Part shown: piece after piece, positions 1 to 8,940 of the stretch
Position numbering within the stretch: the stretch's first letter is position 1
Layout: each line of letters opens with the position of its first letter
From: CBDCZY01 sp965224745
Lineage (GTDB): Bacteria > Pseudomonadota > Gammaproteobacteria > Methylococcales > Methylomonadaceae
DNA: 64,000 nt
NCBI GenBank assembly: GCA_965224745.1
Contig: CBDCZY010000002.1
Span: 1,178,001 to 1,242,000 of the forward strand
Direction: 5' to 3'
Position numbers and translations under genes: made by a program
Notes under the pieces: generated by a model
Databases searched by the model: none
What the model saw: the letters and a program-made list of their open reading frames with translations, nothing else
What the model was told of the DNA's origin: nothing

Positions 1-149
1 ACTTTATAGGTAAAAAGTTACTGATCAGTAAGAATTCGACTTTAGTCTAATGGAAGCATCCTAAAATTGAGTCATACTTAACTAATCACGAAACTTTTCA
101 CAGTTTTTGGACAACTAAACAGTAGAAATAACAATTAGGGTAGGAATTA

Positions 150-974
150 ATGAAAAAACAAATAAGCATACGTCAATTCCATAGTCACTGGCGCACACTA
201 TTAGTATTCGTTGCTTCCGCTTTCTTGATGGGATTCTGGGGTATATCAAAAGCTGAGTACAACATTGGGCCGAACGATTTGCTAGGTATTACAGTATTCG
301 GCTACGATGACCTCAAAAGTGAAACCAGGGTCTCCGTAGACGGCCAGATATCTTTCCCTTTAATAGGTAAATTGCATGTTGCAGACCAGTCTACCTTTGA
401 AGTGGAACAATTAATTGCCGAAAAACTAGCCAAAGGCAGATTCGTACCCGATGCCCAAGTTACAGTAAACGTTCTGGAAAACAACAGCCAACGAGTTTCA
501 GTACTAGGACATGTTAACAAACCCGGACGTTATGCACTGGATTCTGCGACAACACTGATAGATGTTATAGCCATGGCCGGTGGAATTAAAGAAACCGGTG
601 ATGAAAAAGTGATCCTAACACGATATAAAGAGGGTAAAACTGAAAAGCATGTGATCAACTTATATGACATGCTGGATGCATCAGAAAGCACAAATCCACT
701 TGTTTTAAAGCCCAAAGATAAAATTTATGTTGCAAAAGCACCAATGTTCTATATTTATGGTGAGGTACAACAACCTGGAGAGTATAGGATAGTTAGAGAT
801 ATGTCTGTGGTAAAAGCATTGTCAATAGGTGGTGGCTTAACTTTAAGAGGCACACAAAACGGTATTATTATTAAACGAAATAATGCAAGCGGCGAAATGC
901 AGGAACTTGATGGTGAATTGACCGAGCCAGTGATTAAAGGTGATGTTGTCTATGTAAAAGAGCGGCTGTTTTGA
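150..974 (+). CDS. epsE: EpsE-like polysaccharide export outer-membrane protein (OPX family)
   Basis: Predicted exopolysaccharide export protein of the Wza/OPX family. After a signal peptide (residues 1-35, hydrophobic core LLVFVASAFLMGFW, cleavage near SKA/E) comes a Poly_export domain (about 36-110, 'YNIGPNDLLGITVFGYDDL') and two SLBB-type segments (about 112-160, 'VSVLGHVNKPGRYAL', and about 197-270, 'YIYGEVQQPGEYRI'). No lipobox cysteine is visible, so unlike E. coli Wza it is probably not a lipoprotein, which fits the shorter EpsE class. The ATG at 150 follows a TAGGA ribosome site 5 bases upstream. It is first of three co-directional export genes (epsE, epsF, epsG), but gaps of 178 and 112 bp separate them, so they may not be one tightly coupled transcript. 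Family assignment is firm; the polymer exported is unknown. Confidence 0.88.
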   Translation: MKKQISIRQFHSHWRTLLVFVASAFLMGFWGISKAEYNIGPNDLLGITVFGYDDLKSETRVSVDGQISFPLIGKLHVADQSTFEVEQLIAEKLAKGRFVPDAQVTVNVLENNSQRVSVLGHVNKPGRYALDSATTLIDVIAMAGGIKETGDEKVILTRYKEGKTEKHVINLYDMLDASESTNPLVLKPKDKIYVAKAPMFYIYGEVQQPGEYRIVRDMSVVKALSIGGGLTLRGTQNGIIIKRNNASGEMQELDGELTEPVIKGDVVYVKERLF

Positions 975-1152
975 TTTCATCCATGATCATAAATGAAGTC
1001 TATTTCAACAATTGACATAGCTATCATTTGAACTCTAGAGCTTTACTATCTAGATACAAGTATGTTGTGGATTAAAAGATTAATATTTGATGCAACTTAA
1101 ATTTATTTTCAATTTGGAAGTAACTCCCTCTATATAATTTTGTAAGAACAAT

Positions 1153-2598
1153 ATGAACTTTCAGCAACTCATTACGGCGCTTTTGGCACGAAAAAAAATC
1201 GCACTGTTAACCTTGGTTATTACAGTCATGACTACATTAGTGCTAAGTCTTTTGCTGTCAAAAAAATATGAAGCGAGTATCTCCCTGGTGATTGATCAAC
1301 TTGCGGTTGACCCAGTTACTGGAACGAGTATGCCCGTTCAACTCATACCAGGTTTCATGGCTACACAATTAGATGTGATTGCGAGTCACAATGTCTCAAA
1401 AAAAGTCGTGAATAACCTTCATTTATCACAATCTGAGAAATGGCGAGAAGATTTTGCGAAAACAAAGTTCGACGGGGATATTGAGGATTGGATTGCCGAT
1501 GAACTGTTAGAGGATGTCGATGTAAAATTAACGAAAGAGAGCAGCATCATCAATATTAGCTATATGACAGATAATGCTGGATTATCAGCCGAAGTTGCCA
1601 ATGCTTTTGCTGAAGCCTATATTCAGACTTCCATTGAGTTAAGAGCTCAACCAGCTAAGCAACGTTCAATCTGGCTGGACAATCAAATTGTTAACTCTCG
1701 AAAACGCTTAGAAAAAGCGAGAAGCATCTTGTCTGAATTTCAACAAACTCACGGCATTGTAGCGTTAGATGGAAAGCTTGATTTAGAGCAAGCTCAGCTG
1801 GTAAGCTTATCCGAAAAGCTGTTAGACAGCCAAGCACAAACTAACGAATTGCAATCCAGAAAAGAACAGCTTAAAGAAAAAATACAGCAAGGTGGCCTGA
1901 ATGACTCGATGCAAGAAGTCATCAAAAGCTCTTTAATCCAAGGACTAAAATCTGACTTGGCGCGATCTGAAGCTAAATTTGCAGAATTATCCAATCGAGT
2001 CGACAAAAACCATCCTCGATATAAACAAGCAAAAGCAGAAGTTTCTGCTCTTAGAAGAAAGTTATTCTCAGAAATAAAAATAGTATTGAACAGCATCTCC
2101 AGTAACGCCGATGCATCATCCCAAAGAGATAAGATTCTTTCTGATTCTTTTATAAAACAAAAAGAAAAAGTTTTAAAGTTAAAAAAACAGCGAGATCAAA
2201 TGGCGGTGCTTAACCGAGAAGTCCAGAACGCTCAACGTGATTATGATAGTGGCTTGCAAAAAGTTAATCAAACACGGCTGGAAAGTGAAATAAGCCAAGC
2301 CAATGTCGGAATTTTAAATCCTGCTATACCTCCCCAAAAGCCGTCTAGTCCAAGGCTTATGCTGAACTTAATTTTGGCCATATTTTTTGGGAGTTTGTTA
2401 GGGGTTGCAGGTGCCTTATTGATGGAGGTTTTAGATAGACGCGTGCGATCTCCGAAAGATATCTACGATGCATTAGATATTCCTGTATTTGGGGTAATCT
2501 CAGAAAAGGATGAAGGTACAACCGGTATGTTGCTTAGTCATTACCAGGACGGAAACAAGTTGCCAGGACAACCTGGCACAAATATTCAGATCTATTAA
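1153..2598 (+). CDS. epsF: EpsF-like chain-length determinant protein (PCP/Wzz family)
   Basis: Inner-membrane polysaccharide co-polymerase thought to set polymer length and couple synthesis to export. Transmembrane helix 1 lies at about 14-36 (IALLTLVITVMTTLVLSLLL), followed by a Wzz-type domain, a long periplasmic coiled coil (about 175-385) and the proline-rich 'PAIPPQKPSSP' before helix 2 (about 416-436), as expected for the family. The cytoplasmic tail 'MEVLDRRVRSPKDIYDALDIPVFGVI' is the usual interface with a partner tyrosine kinase, here encoded separately downstream (2711-3658). At 481 residues it has normal EpsF length. No tyrosine-kinase domain is fused. The start is the ATG at 1153 with only a weak ribosome site. 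Confidence 0.87.
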   Translation: MNFQQLITALLARKKIALLTLVITVMTTLVLSLLLSKKYEASISLVIDQLAVDPVTGTSMPVQLIPGFMATQLDVIASHNVSKKVVNNLHLSQSEKWREDFAKTKFDGDIEDWIADELLEDVDVKLTKESSIINISYMTDNAGLSAEVANAFAEAYIQTSIELRAQPAKQRSIWLDNQIVNSRKRLEKARSILSEFQQTHGIVALDGKLDLEQAQLVSLSEKLLDSQAQTNELQSRKEQLKEKIQQGGLNDSMQEVIKSSLIQGLKSDLARSEAKFAELSNRVDKNHPRYKQAKAEVSALRRKLFSEIKIVLNSISSNADASSQRDKILSDSFIKQKEKVLKLKKQRDQMAVLNREVQNAQRDYDSGLQKVNQTRLESEISQANVGILNPAIPPQKPSSPRLMLNLILAIFFGSLLGVAGALLMEVLDRRVRSPKDIYDALDIPVFGVISEKDEGTTGMLLSHYQDGNKLPGQPGTNIQIY

Positions 2599-2710
2599 TA
2601 TTTTTAAAAGATACTAGACTTTATTTCAAACGGTTAAATATATTAATTAAAATGCTCAACTCCCTTGTAATCTTGCTATTCCACCCTTTAAACATAAGTC
2701 AGGTACTGTA

Positions 2711-3658
2711 GTGCAAGAGTTCACTTCCCAGAAAAGAAAAATAGAATCAGAAGATTCTTCAACGATAAATGTTGAGAACCAAATCGCTCGACAGACTAAT
2801 TCCGCTATGATTGGTACGCTTTTGCAAGAAGCAGGAATAATTTCACCTAAAGATATCGATGCTATTTTGCAACATCAAAAAACAAGCGACCTTAGTTTCG
2901 GTGATGCTGCGTTAGCAATGGGATTAGTGAGTCATACTGACATTCAGAAAGTGCTTTCCCAACAATTTAAATTCCCTTACTTGGCACCCAGTGAATGTTC
3001 AAACCGCCAAGACTTGATTGCAGCATACCAACCTTTTAGCAAACAAGCTGAAGCTTTACGTTCTGTCCGCAGCCAATTGATGCTAAAGTGGTTTAATGCG
3101 AATCGTAAAACGCTAGCTCTAATAAGCCCTGCAAGAAATGAAGGTTGCAGCTATTTGTGTGCCAATCTGGCAATAGTTTTCGCCCAATTAGGAGCAAAAA
3201 CTTTGCTTGTTGATGCAAATTTACGCAGGCCTAAGCAACATAAATTATTTGAATTAGATAGACGACGAGGTCTCTCTGACCTTTTGGGCGGTCGAGAAAT
3301 TACTATGCATGGGCAACAAGGCAACGGTTCAATCATTTTTAAATCTGCTGCTCTAAATAATTTATCTATTTTTCCAGCCGGAACCATTCCACCTAATCCG
3401 GTGGAATTAATTGGACGAGGATTCAAAAATTGCTTGCGCTTTTTACAACTCAGGTTTGATGTCATTCTTATCGATACGCCTGCTGCTGAATTAGGTGTAG
3501 AGGCACAAATCATAGCCAAACATTGTGAAGGCGCCTTGCTCGTCGCAAGGCAAAACAAAACCCAATTAAAAGACCTCCAAGCACTCAAATTTGCCATCGA
3601 AAACACTGGCAGCAATTGCCTCGGTGTTATTATGAGCGAATTTGAAGATTCCGAATAA
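2711..3658 (+). CDS. epsG: EpsG-like chain-length tyrosine-kinase homologue with degenerate P-loop
   Basis: Member of the CpsD/Wzc-C (BY-kinase) ATPase family, the cytoplasmic partner of the upstream EpsF. The N-terminal part (about 33-95, 'IGTLLQEAGIISPKDIDAIL ... GLVSHTDIQKVLSQQF') resembles the MshEN/type II secretion ATPase N-domain seen in EpsG proteins. The ATPase part begins near residue 130. The Walker A position reads 'SPARNEGCSY': the lysine is missing and residue 146 is cysteine. Walker A' reads 'LLVDANLRRP' (second Asp replaced by Asn), and Walker B is 'VILIDTPA'. There is no C-terminal tyrosine cluster (tail 'IMSEFEDSE'). Catalytic activity is therefore doubtful, although EpsG relatives already tolerate arginine at the lysine position (from memory). 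It uses a GTG start preceded by CAGG; the next in-frame ATG (residue 33) would cut the N-domain. Confidence 0.8.
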   Translation: MQEFTSQKRKIESEDSSTINVENQIARQTNSAMIGTLLQEAGIISPKDIDAILQHQKTSDLSFGDAALAMGLVSHTDIQKVLSQQFKFPYLAPSECSNRQDLIAAYQPFSKQAEALRSVRSQLMLKWFNANRKTLALISPARNEGCSYLCANLAIVFAQLGAKTLLVDANLRRPKQHKLFELDRRRGLSDLLGGREITMHGQQGNGSIIFKSAALNNLSIFPAGTIPPNPVELIGRGFKNCLRFLQLRFDVILIDTPAAELGVEAQIIAKHCEGALLVARQNKTQLKDLQALKFAIENTGSNCLGVIMSEFEDSE

Positions 3659-4186
3659 TTGAATTTCTCCCTACAAAGTCAAGTACATTTTTCCCGCCCC
3701 AAGTGATCAATACACTGGGGTTAATGTGAAGCTAAACTTTTCTCGAACCAGATTAACCCGTATATGGTCAAGATTTATCTCCGATAAAATCACCAGAGAT
3801 TTACATTCTATTTTTACCTAATGCAGCATATTGATTTGTCCTGCTAACCCACCAGATCGTTAAAACTAAAATTCAGCTAAAAACAGAAGGTTTTTTAAAT
3901 TAATTGGGATTACCTGTTATCTCTATTTCCTAGGATGGCATTTAGATATTTCATCCAATTTAAAACTCGAAAACGAATTTATGACCTGCACTAAATTTTG
4001 ATGTTTTTTCAAATCATTCTTAAACACTAGAAAAAGCCACAGCAACAGAACAACTTAGATTAAAAAAGAGAACCGCTGCTATTACTGATCGCTGGTCTAA
4101 AACATCATTTAGCGGTATTGAATTATTACTTATGATTATATTGATAGTATGATTTCAATGAAGTTCATTAAATCATTAAAAACCTG
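3659..4186. other. Intergenic region, no gene seen
   Basis: AT-rich 528-bp gap between epsG and the potassium channel gene. No open frame with a ribosome site, no tRNA-like fold and no strong terminator with a T-tract was seen. The last 60 bases before 4187 are extremely AT-rich and may hold the channel promoter. Confidence 0.5.
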
Positions 4187-5059
4187 ATGAAGCATACTAA
4201 ACCACCCAAACAACACCCGAATTACAATGAAGGTGCTTCACTTTCTGCATGGCGCGAAGCTTTGAATACCGTTATCTTCGGATCAGAAACACCGATGGGC
4301 AAAGCTTTTGATGTGGCGTTGATCATTTGTATTGTTCTCAGCGTAGTTACAATTATGCTGGGTAGCATCGATAGTTTCAGTGCGCAATATCAAAAATCGC
4401 TATATTTGTTTGAGTGGTTTTTTACCATTTTATTTACAATCGAATATCTGTTCAGACTTATCAGCGTCAGGAAACCATTGCTATATTGCTGTAGTTTCTA
4501 CGGCATTATCGACCTGCTGTCGATTTTACCCACTTATCTCAGCTTGCTCATTCCCAATGCAAAATATATGCTAGTGATTCGCATTTTGCGTCTACTGCGA
4601 ATCTTCCGAGTACTCAAACTAACCCAGTATTTGAGCGAAGCGCAGGTTTTATTAACCGCATTAAGGAACAGTAAACAAAAAATATTAGTATTTTTATTTA
4701 CCGTTTTTACACTCGTCATCCTGTTTGGATCCATCATGTATGCGGTTGAAGGTGGAGAATCCGGTTTTACCAGTATACCCACGGCTATCTACTGGGCTAT
4801 CGTAACCATGACCACAGTCGGTTATGGTGATATAGCCCCTCAAACCCCTTTGGGGCAAGGGCTTGCCTCTATTATCATGATCATGGGTTATGGCATAATT
4901 TCTGTCCCAACTGGCATTTACAGCGTTGAACTGATCAAATCTACAAGAACCAGCATCATTCGCAATGATGCATGTCCTGATTGCGGATCAACAGGCCATG
5001 ATAACGATGCAGACTTCTGTAAATACTGTGGGCACGAACTGGATAACTACGACAATTAG
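4187..5059 (+). CDS. Voltage-gated potassium channel with C-terminal zinc ribbon
   Basis: Six-helix voltage-gated K+ channel of the inner membrane. S1 (about 44-62), S2 (70-90), S3 (101-121), an arginine-rich S4 ('IRILRLLRIFRVLK', about 130-145), S5 (about 163-187), pore loop with the canonical filter TVGYGD ('MTTVGYGDIAP', about 205-215) and S6 (about 220-246) can all be placed. The C-terminal tail carries a CxxC...CxxC zinc-ribbon-like knuckle ('CPDCGST' and 'FCKYCGHEL', about 263-285) instead of an RCK/TrkA-N domain. It stands alone, with 500-bp gaps upstream and 450 bp downstream. A monovalent-cation channel role is well supported; gating ligand or function of the ribbon is unknown. Confidence 0.9.
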   Translation: MKHTKPPKQHPNYNEGASLSAWREALNTVIFGSETPMGKAFDVALIICIVLSVVTIMLGSIDSFSAQYQKSLYLFEWFFTILFTIEYLFRLISVRKPLLYCCSFYGIIDLLSILPTYLSLLIPNAKYMLVIRILRLLRIFRVLKLTQYLSEAQVLLTALRNSKQKILVFLFTVFTLVILFGSIMYAVEGGESGFTSIPTAIYWAIVTMTTVGYGDIAPQTPLGQGLASIIMIMGYGIISVPTGIYSVELIKSTRTSIIRNDACPDCGSTGHDNDADFCKYCGHELDNYDN

Positions 5060-5336
5060 AGTACTCCGGTTTTTTAAACTGTATGAGTGCAAGCTTTATC
5101 CGAAAAACAAGTGACATTGCCATTTATTATTAAGCTCATTTAAAAAAACGCCCTAAAATGGCATTATTTAACAGATTCTAATCCATTCTTCCTTTAACCT
5201 ACTGAACAGGTTTTAGCTTCAGTTTTGTCAGACACTGTTTTGTCTCTATTGAGAAGGGAATCTTATTTCCCGATATATCAACCACAAAAACAAAGTTATC
5301 TAACAAGATAACCCGTACGTAATTGAAATAACAAAA

Positions 5337-5477
5337 ATGAAAAAATACCTCTTAATAACCTCCCTAGCAGGGTTGTTAGTCCTTTTAGTCTTGGTACTAA
5401 ATAAATTCCAAGATCAAGAAAAATTTACCTTGATTCCGTCAACAACCCATAATACCAACCATCCACCATTAGGTTAA
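5337..5477 (+). CDS. Possible 46-aa single-pass membrane peptide
   Basis: Small open frame beginning MKKYLLITSLAGLLVLLVLV, a short basic start then one hydrophobic helix (about 4-21) and a polar tail ending HNTNHPPLG. The composition looks like a genuine membrane micropeptide or an uncleaved signal anchor, but there is no clear ribosome site (upstream 'TTGAAATAACAAAA') and no family is recognised. It lies alone in the 447-bp gap between the potassium channel and the DUF1643 gene; the rest of that gap (5060-5336) shows nothing else. Confidence 0.35.
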   Translation: MKKYLLITSLAGLLVLLVLVLNKFQDQEKFTLIPSTTHNTNHPPLG

Positions 5478-5506
5478 TAGAGAGCAGATTACCTGGAGAT
5501 AATCTA

Positions 5507-6019
5507 TCATTTAACAAGCAGATTTTTATAGGGGTAAGGAATAGGCTTAATGCCATCGGGCAGTCCTCTTGTATGGTGCGGTCGACCGGCAATTGTTATG
5601 CGTAAGCACATCAAATTTGAAAACAGCTGAACAACTTTGCTATCACGATCAAGAAAACTGCCATCATTTCCCCAAATAGCCAGCACCATTGAAGCATGAA
5701 CACTCAGCTTTTTTAACCAGGCATCGTTTGCTACACCAACGGGATCTTTCTGCCTCATTAATTCTTTCGGACTTGGCGTTCGATAGGCAAAAAGATTACC
5801 TACGACAACCCCACCGAAACCCCATTGGCCAGCATAGCTCATACAACGTTTGATGGTATTATCATCCTTGTTTTCATCAGCTGTAGCAGGATTTAATCCG
5901 ATAAACAAAACTTTATCTAAATCATCATCCCATGTCCGCCACAGGGCATAGCGATAATTGCGACAAGTTGAAAATTCTGCGTGTGCCTGCATGTCTTTTG
6001 AGAAAATTTTCGGTGTCAT
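5507..6019 (-). CDS. DUF1643 domain protein
   Basis: 170-residue protein matching the DUF1643 family along its length. The family-typical blocks are visible: 'YRYALWRTWDDD', 'VLFIGLNPATADENKDDNTIKRCM', 'WGFGGVVVGNLFAYRTPSPKEL', 'AIWGNDGSF' and a C-terminal 'GRPHHTRGLPDGIKPIPY'. No biochemical role is established. There is no signal peptide or membrane segment, so it is probably cytoplasmic. It lies 30 bp downstream of the beta-propeller gene on the same strand and may be co-transcribed with it. Confidence 0.82.
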   Translation of the reverse strand: MTPKIFSKDMQAHAEFSTCRNYRYALWRTWDDDLDKVLFIGLNPATADENKDDNTIKRCMSYAGQWGFGGVVVGNLFAYRTPSPKELMRQKDPVGVANDAWLKKLSVHASMVLAIWGNDGSFLDRDSKVVQLFSNLMCLRITIAGRPHHTRGLPDGIKPIPYPYKNLLVK

Positions 6020-6049
6020 ATAGCTTTGATATACTTAACCTTACAAGGG

Positions 6050-7408
6050 TTACGGTTCAACCCAAGAGACAAAACCACCAAAAAAGTTATGAAGATTGGT
6101 TTCGTTTATAAGGCCGTCAAAAGAAGCTCTAGCGTAACCTTGAATATTAATAACTCCCTCAGACAAATTATTAGCATTACTGGGTACCTGCCCCTCGAAA
6201 CCAACTTGTGCTTTTTCTGAGCCTGAAGGAATCGCCAATAAGTTTGTATAAAAACGCTGAGTATTATTACTGAACTTATCTGAACCACCCACAAGAACGG
6301 CGATCCATTTACCATCGGGAGACCACACCGGAAACCTTATTTCAGGCACTTCATCCGGTTTGTAAGTTGGCGCTGCCTCGACAAGTTGGGATAGGTTGTT
6401 ACCATCTATATCCATAACCCAAATAAATTGACCCAATTTGAACGCAATTTTTGTTTGATCAGGACTGATTGAAGGTTGGCTTGGTTTCTCCGTAAATGAT
6501 TTGATAGGTATACCCTTTGCTTTGTATGGTTCGGTACGGTAAATGGTGTTAGCCGCACTAAAGATAAGGCTGCCATCTGACAACCACTCAGGCAACCCTA
6601 TTTCATCCAGTTTCTCTGGTCCTGGATAGAAACCGTATGCAACCTCACTTCCGCTGCGATCATAGATTGATAAAGTGAGATCGCTAGTGGAGCTGGCGTA
6701 AGAGCTGGCAACGGCAAAATATTGGCCATCCAAAGATAGAGAAGCATTGAGAGCATCAATACTCATATCACCATCCTGGTTTATTTTTAATTCATCAGCT
6801 CGACCACTTTCTACATCGATTATGGCGACACATACAATGTCTAGTTGCCATTGCTCTAGTACACAATTCAGTGTAGTTACAATTGCAGTTTTTCCATCAT
6901 AAGAATATTTAATTTTTGCATCTTTCAAATTACGGATATCATCGGCTTCTTCGTGGAACTTAAACCAAGCATCGATAGTTGATATGCTGCTGTAATTTCC
7001 TGTAGATAAATTCAGCTTGTGCCGAGCTAATATCATATGGCCACCCAACCCCGAGTTTACTCCTCCAGAAACAGGAGAATGCTGGGGATTATTCAGCATA
7101 GTTAAAACCTCAGGCAGGGTTCCAATCTTGGCAGGAGAGTCGCCAAAAGCCCCCCCTAAAATATAAACGGAGCCATTAGAATTGATACCTGCAAAAATAT
7201 TATTATTGTACGGACCTCTGTAGTAAGGCCACTCAGGATAAACATTGCTTTGAGTAGTTAATTTTGGACTAAAAAACTGGCTAAATTGATCCTCTGCATT
7301 ATTAAATAATAGCTCCGCATCTGAAACAATATCAGCCTTTGCAATCTGATTTTTGCCCAAGCAAAAAACAACAAGGAGTAACATTAAATTTGTTGTTAAA
7401 TAATTCAT
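6050..7408 (-). CDS. Secreted beta-propeller (PD40/TolB-like) protein, function unknown
   Basis: Exported protein with a signal peptide (MNYLTTNLMLLLVVFCLG...AKA) and several PD40/WD40-like blades characteristic of TolB-type propellers: 'KYSYDGKTAIV', 'SLDGQYFAVASS', 'WLSDGSLIFSA', 'ISPDQTKIAFKLG...VMDIDGNNLSQL' and 'PVWSPDGKWIAVLVGG'. No catalytic domain is fused. An in-frame ATG at 7423 lies 15 bases upstream, but an AGAGGA ribosome site sits 6 bases before the ATG at 7408, which I therefore take as the start (452 aa). It is not the tol-pal TolB, since no tol-pal genes are nearby. Its role is unknown. Confidence 0.72.
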   Translation of the reverse strand: MNYLTTNLMLLLVVFCLGKNQIAKADIVSDAELLFNNAEDQFSQFFSPKLTTQSNVYPEWPYYRGPYNNNIFAGINSNGSVYILGGAFGDSPAKIGTLPEVLTMLNNPQHSPVSGGVNSGLGGHMILARHKLNLSTGNYSSISTIDAWFKFHEEADDIRNLKDAKIKYSYDGKTAIVTTLNCVLEQWQLDIVCVAIIDVESGRADELKINQDGDMSIDALNASLSLDGQYFAVASSYASSTSDLTLSIYDRSGSEVAYGFYPGPEKLDEIGLPEWLSDGSLIFSAANTIYRTEPYKAKGIPIKSFTEKPSQPSISPDQTKIAFKLGQFIWVMDIDGNNLSQLVEAAPTYKPDEVPEIRFPVWSPDGKWIAVLVGGSDKFSNNTQRFYTNLLAIPSGSEKAQVGFEGQVPSNANNLSEGVINIQGYARASFDGLINETNLHNFFGGFVSWVEP

Positions 7409-7879
7409 TATTTTTCCTCTCATAGTTATAATTCTTTCTGATTACCCATATGCTTCGCCAATCTTAATAAAATATAAAAATGGCTTTACTACTCTATTTT
7501 GCTCGTCATTCCCGAAGTCTTTTATCTGGAATCTATTCGCAAGAGTTTTGGATTCCTGCTAAGAGCATGCAGGTATGACGGGATGCATCATAGGCATTCT
7601 CGAAATAGCGGAAGCTTATGGTTAATCAGGTAATTCTTTATGTATTTTCTATTTTTCATGCTTATGATAACTGCGTCGCCCTGCTTTAACCAGGGATTAT
7701 AACTTGGGGCATGAGTTATAATAAACGAAAGGTTAGTGAATACTGTTTATGTCAAAGGCTTGCTAAAACAATTCGACATAAGCATTACTTATCCAGCTAT
7801 ATAAGCTAAAATTTTCTGTTTGTATTAGGCTTTCCGTATGTCATCCTTACACCTCCCTGTAATTCAAAGGATTTGTTAA
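7409..7879. other. Intergenic region with palindromic repeats
   Basis: Divergent gap between the beta-propeller gene (minus) and the secreted BLIP-like gene (plus). It holds the palindromic element at 7503-7582 and a second perfect inverted repeat TTATAACT/AGTTATAA (7697-7704 and 7714-7721, 9-base spacer). No gene seen. Confidence 0.5.
7503..7582. repeat. Intergenic palindromic element (CGTCATTCC...GGTATGACG)
   Basis: The outer arms CGTCATTCCCG and GGTATGACGGG are imperfect complements, and inside them TCTGGAATC faces GGATTCCTG. This is the typical layout of the small 'TCATTCCCG' palindromes dispersed in many proteobacterial genomes. Only one copy was noticed here, so calling it a genome-wide repeat is inference. 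Confidence 0.45.
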
Positions 7880-8344
7880 ATGAAGAAGTTTCTAGCTGTA
7901 TTTGCCACGCTCAACATTAGTTTGTTTTCGATTTTTACCGAAGCCGATACCTTCGATCCAACAACAAATATCTTGACCTTAGACGACGTAACGGTTGGGG
8001 ATCAAACCTTTACCAATGTTGTGGTGCGTATTGACCAGTTTAGCGTAAAAAGTGTGGGTGGCTCGGGATCGGTGATTTCTGGTGTGAGTGCAAGCTGTGG
8101 ATCGGGAAATTTTACAATCGAGAAATTTAATGCCATTCAAATCGGCATGTCGCTCGATCAAGTCAACCAGACCATTGGTTGTAGTTTTGATTCAAATAAC
8201 ATTGTTCGAGCATCCGGACTAGCGACCTACCGATGGCAGATTACCGATCCCGACTTGAAATTTATTCAAGTGAGTTTCAATGCTACAGATTTGACTGTAA
8301 CTGACCGGTTAGGCGATTCATTCAAATCATCTTCTGGTTTCTAA
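7880..8344 (+). CDS. Small secreted protein with BLIP/SmpA-like segment
   Basis: 154-residue exported protein: signal peptide MKKFLAVFATLNISLFSIFTEA, then a beta-rich region ('FDPTTNILTLDDVTVGDQTFTNVVVRI') also seen at the N-terminus of other uncharacterised secreted proteins, and a C-terminal segment 'FNAIQIGMSLDQVNQTIGCSFDSN' resembling the BLIP/SmpA-OmlA fold signature (GMsxxqVxxilG). Two cysteines (CGSGN and GCSF) could form a disulphide. An AAAGGA ribosome site lies 9 bases before the ATG. Function unknown; a beta-lactamase-inhibitor role should not be assumed. Confidence 0.6.
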   Translation: MKKFLAVFATLNISLFSIFTEADTFDPTTNILTLDDVTVGDQTFTNVVVRIDQFSVKSVGGSGSVISGVSASCGSGNFTIEKFNAIQIGMSLDQVNQTIGCSFDSNNIVRASGLATYRWQITDPDLKFIQVSFNATDLTVTDRLGDSFKSSSGF

Positions 8345-8530
8345 TTTTACTCATAAATTAAAAGGGGCCGGTTTCATTAATAGCAGCCTTTGATGTTTAG
8401 TTTATCAATTCGCAAGGTTAGCGGATAGCTCAAGACATACGCATAATTAATTTTTAACAAACTGACGAATTAGACAGATAAATGTCTTCACTGGCCTTTT
8501 TGTTTATCCGATTCAAAATTACACTTCCCG

Positions 8531-8779
8531 TCATGACTCAGTCGGTTTTTCAATCTCATAAATGGCTTCTGCTATATTTTCCAGCTTAGACTCAATAACC
8601 GACTGGGCATCGTATAAACCTCGGTTGTAATAATAAGACCCAATCTCTTCAGAGAAGAAATCCAACAAAAATTCAGCATCAAACTGACCAATTTCATAAT
8701 CAAGCTTTTTTTCGAAATAGTGTTGAATCTTATTGATAATGTGCTCTTTTTCTTGCTTGGAGAATTCTATTTTTGACAT
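8531..8779 (-). CDS. DUF2164 family protein
   Basis: 82-residue protein that matches the DUF2164 family end to end: 'FSKQEKEHIINKIQHYFEKKLDYEIGQFDAEFLLDFFSEEIGSYYYNRGLYDA'. Acidic and helical, no signal peptide, probably cytoplasmic. An AAGAGA ribosome site precedes the ATG. The family has no known function. It is flanked by unrelated genes and appears to be a single-gene unit. Confidence 0.8.
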   Translation of the reverse strand: MSKIEFSKQEKEHIINKIQHYFEKKLDYEIGQFDAEFLLDFFSEEIGSYYYNRGLYDAQSVIESKLENIAEAIYEIEKPTES

Positions 8780-8940
8780 TGGATTCTCTTGCTTTAAGTT
8801 AACCGTTTGAATTGGACAACATCTTTAGTATGTGGGATATGATTAAGGAAAGAAACACTAAATGCGAGAAGTAACGTTAGGATCCAAATAGCACACTTAC
8901 TCTGGTTGAAACAGTGCCCTATCGTTGTTCTTAGAGCAGG

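Noticed and set aside
6050..7408. Calling the beta-propeller protein TolB of the Tol-Pal system
   Set aside because: No tolQ, tolR, tolA or pal nearby, and the N-terminal TolB domain is not recognisable; only generic PD40 blades are shared.
7880..8344. Beta-lactamase inhibitor function for the BLIP-like segment
   Set aside because: Only the short GMSLDQVNQTIG pattern supports the fold; this fold is common to outer-membrane assembly and unknown secreted proteins.
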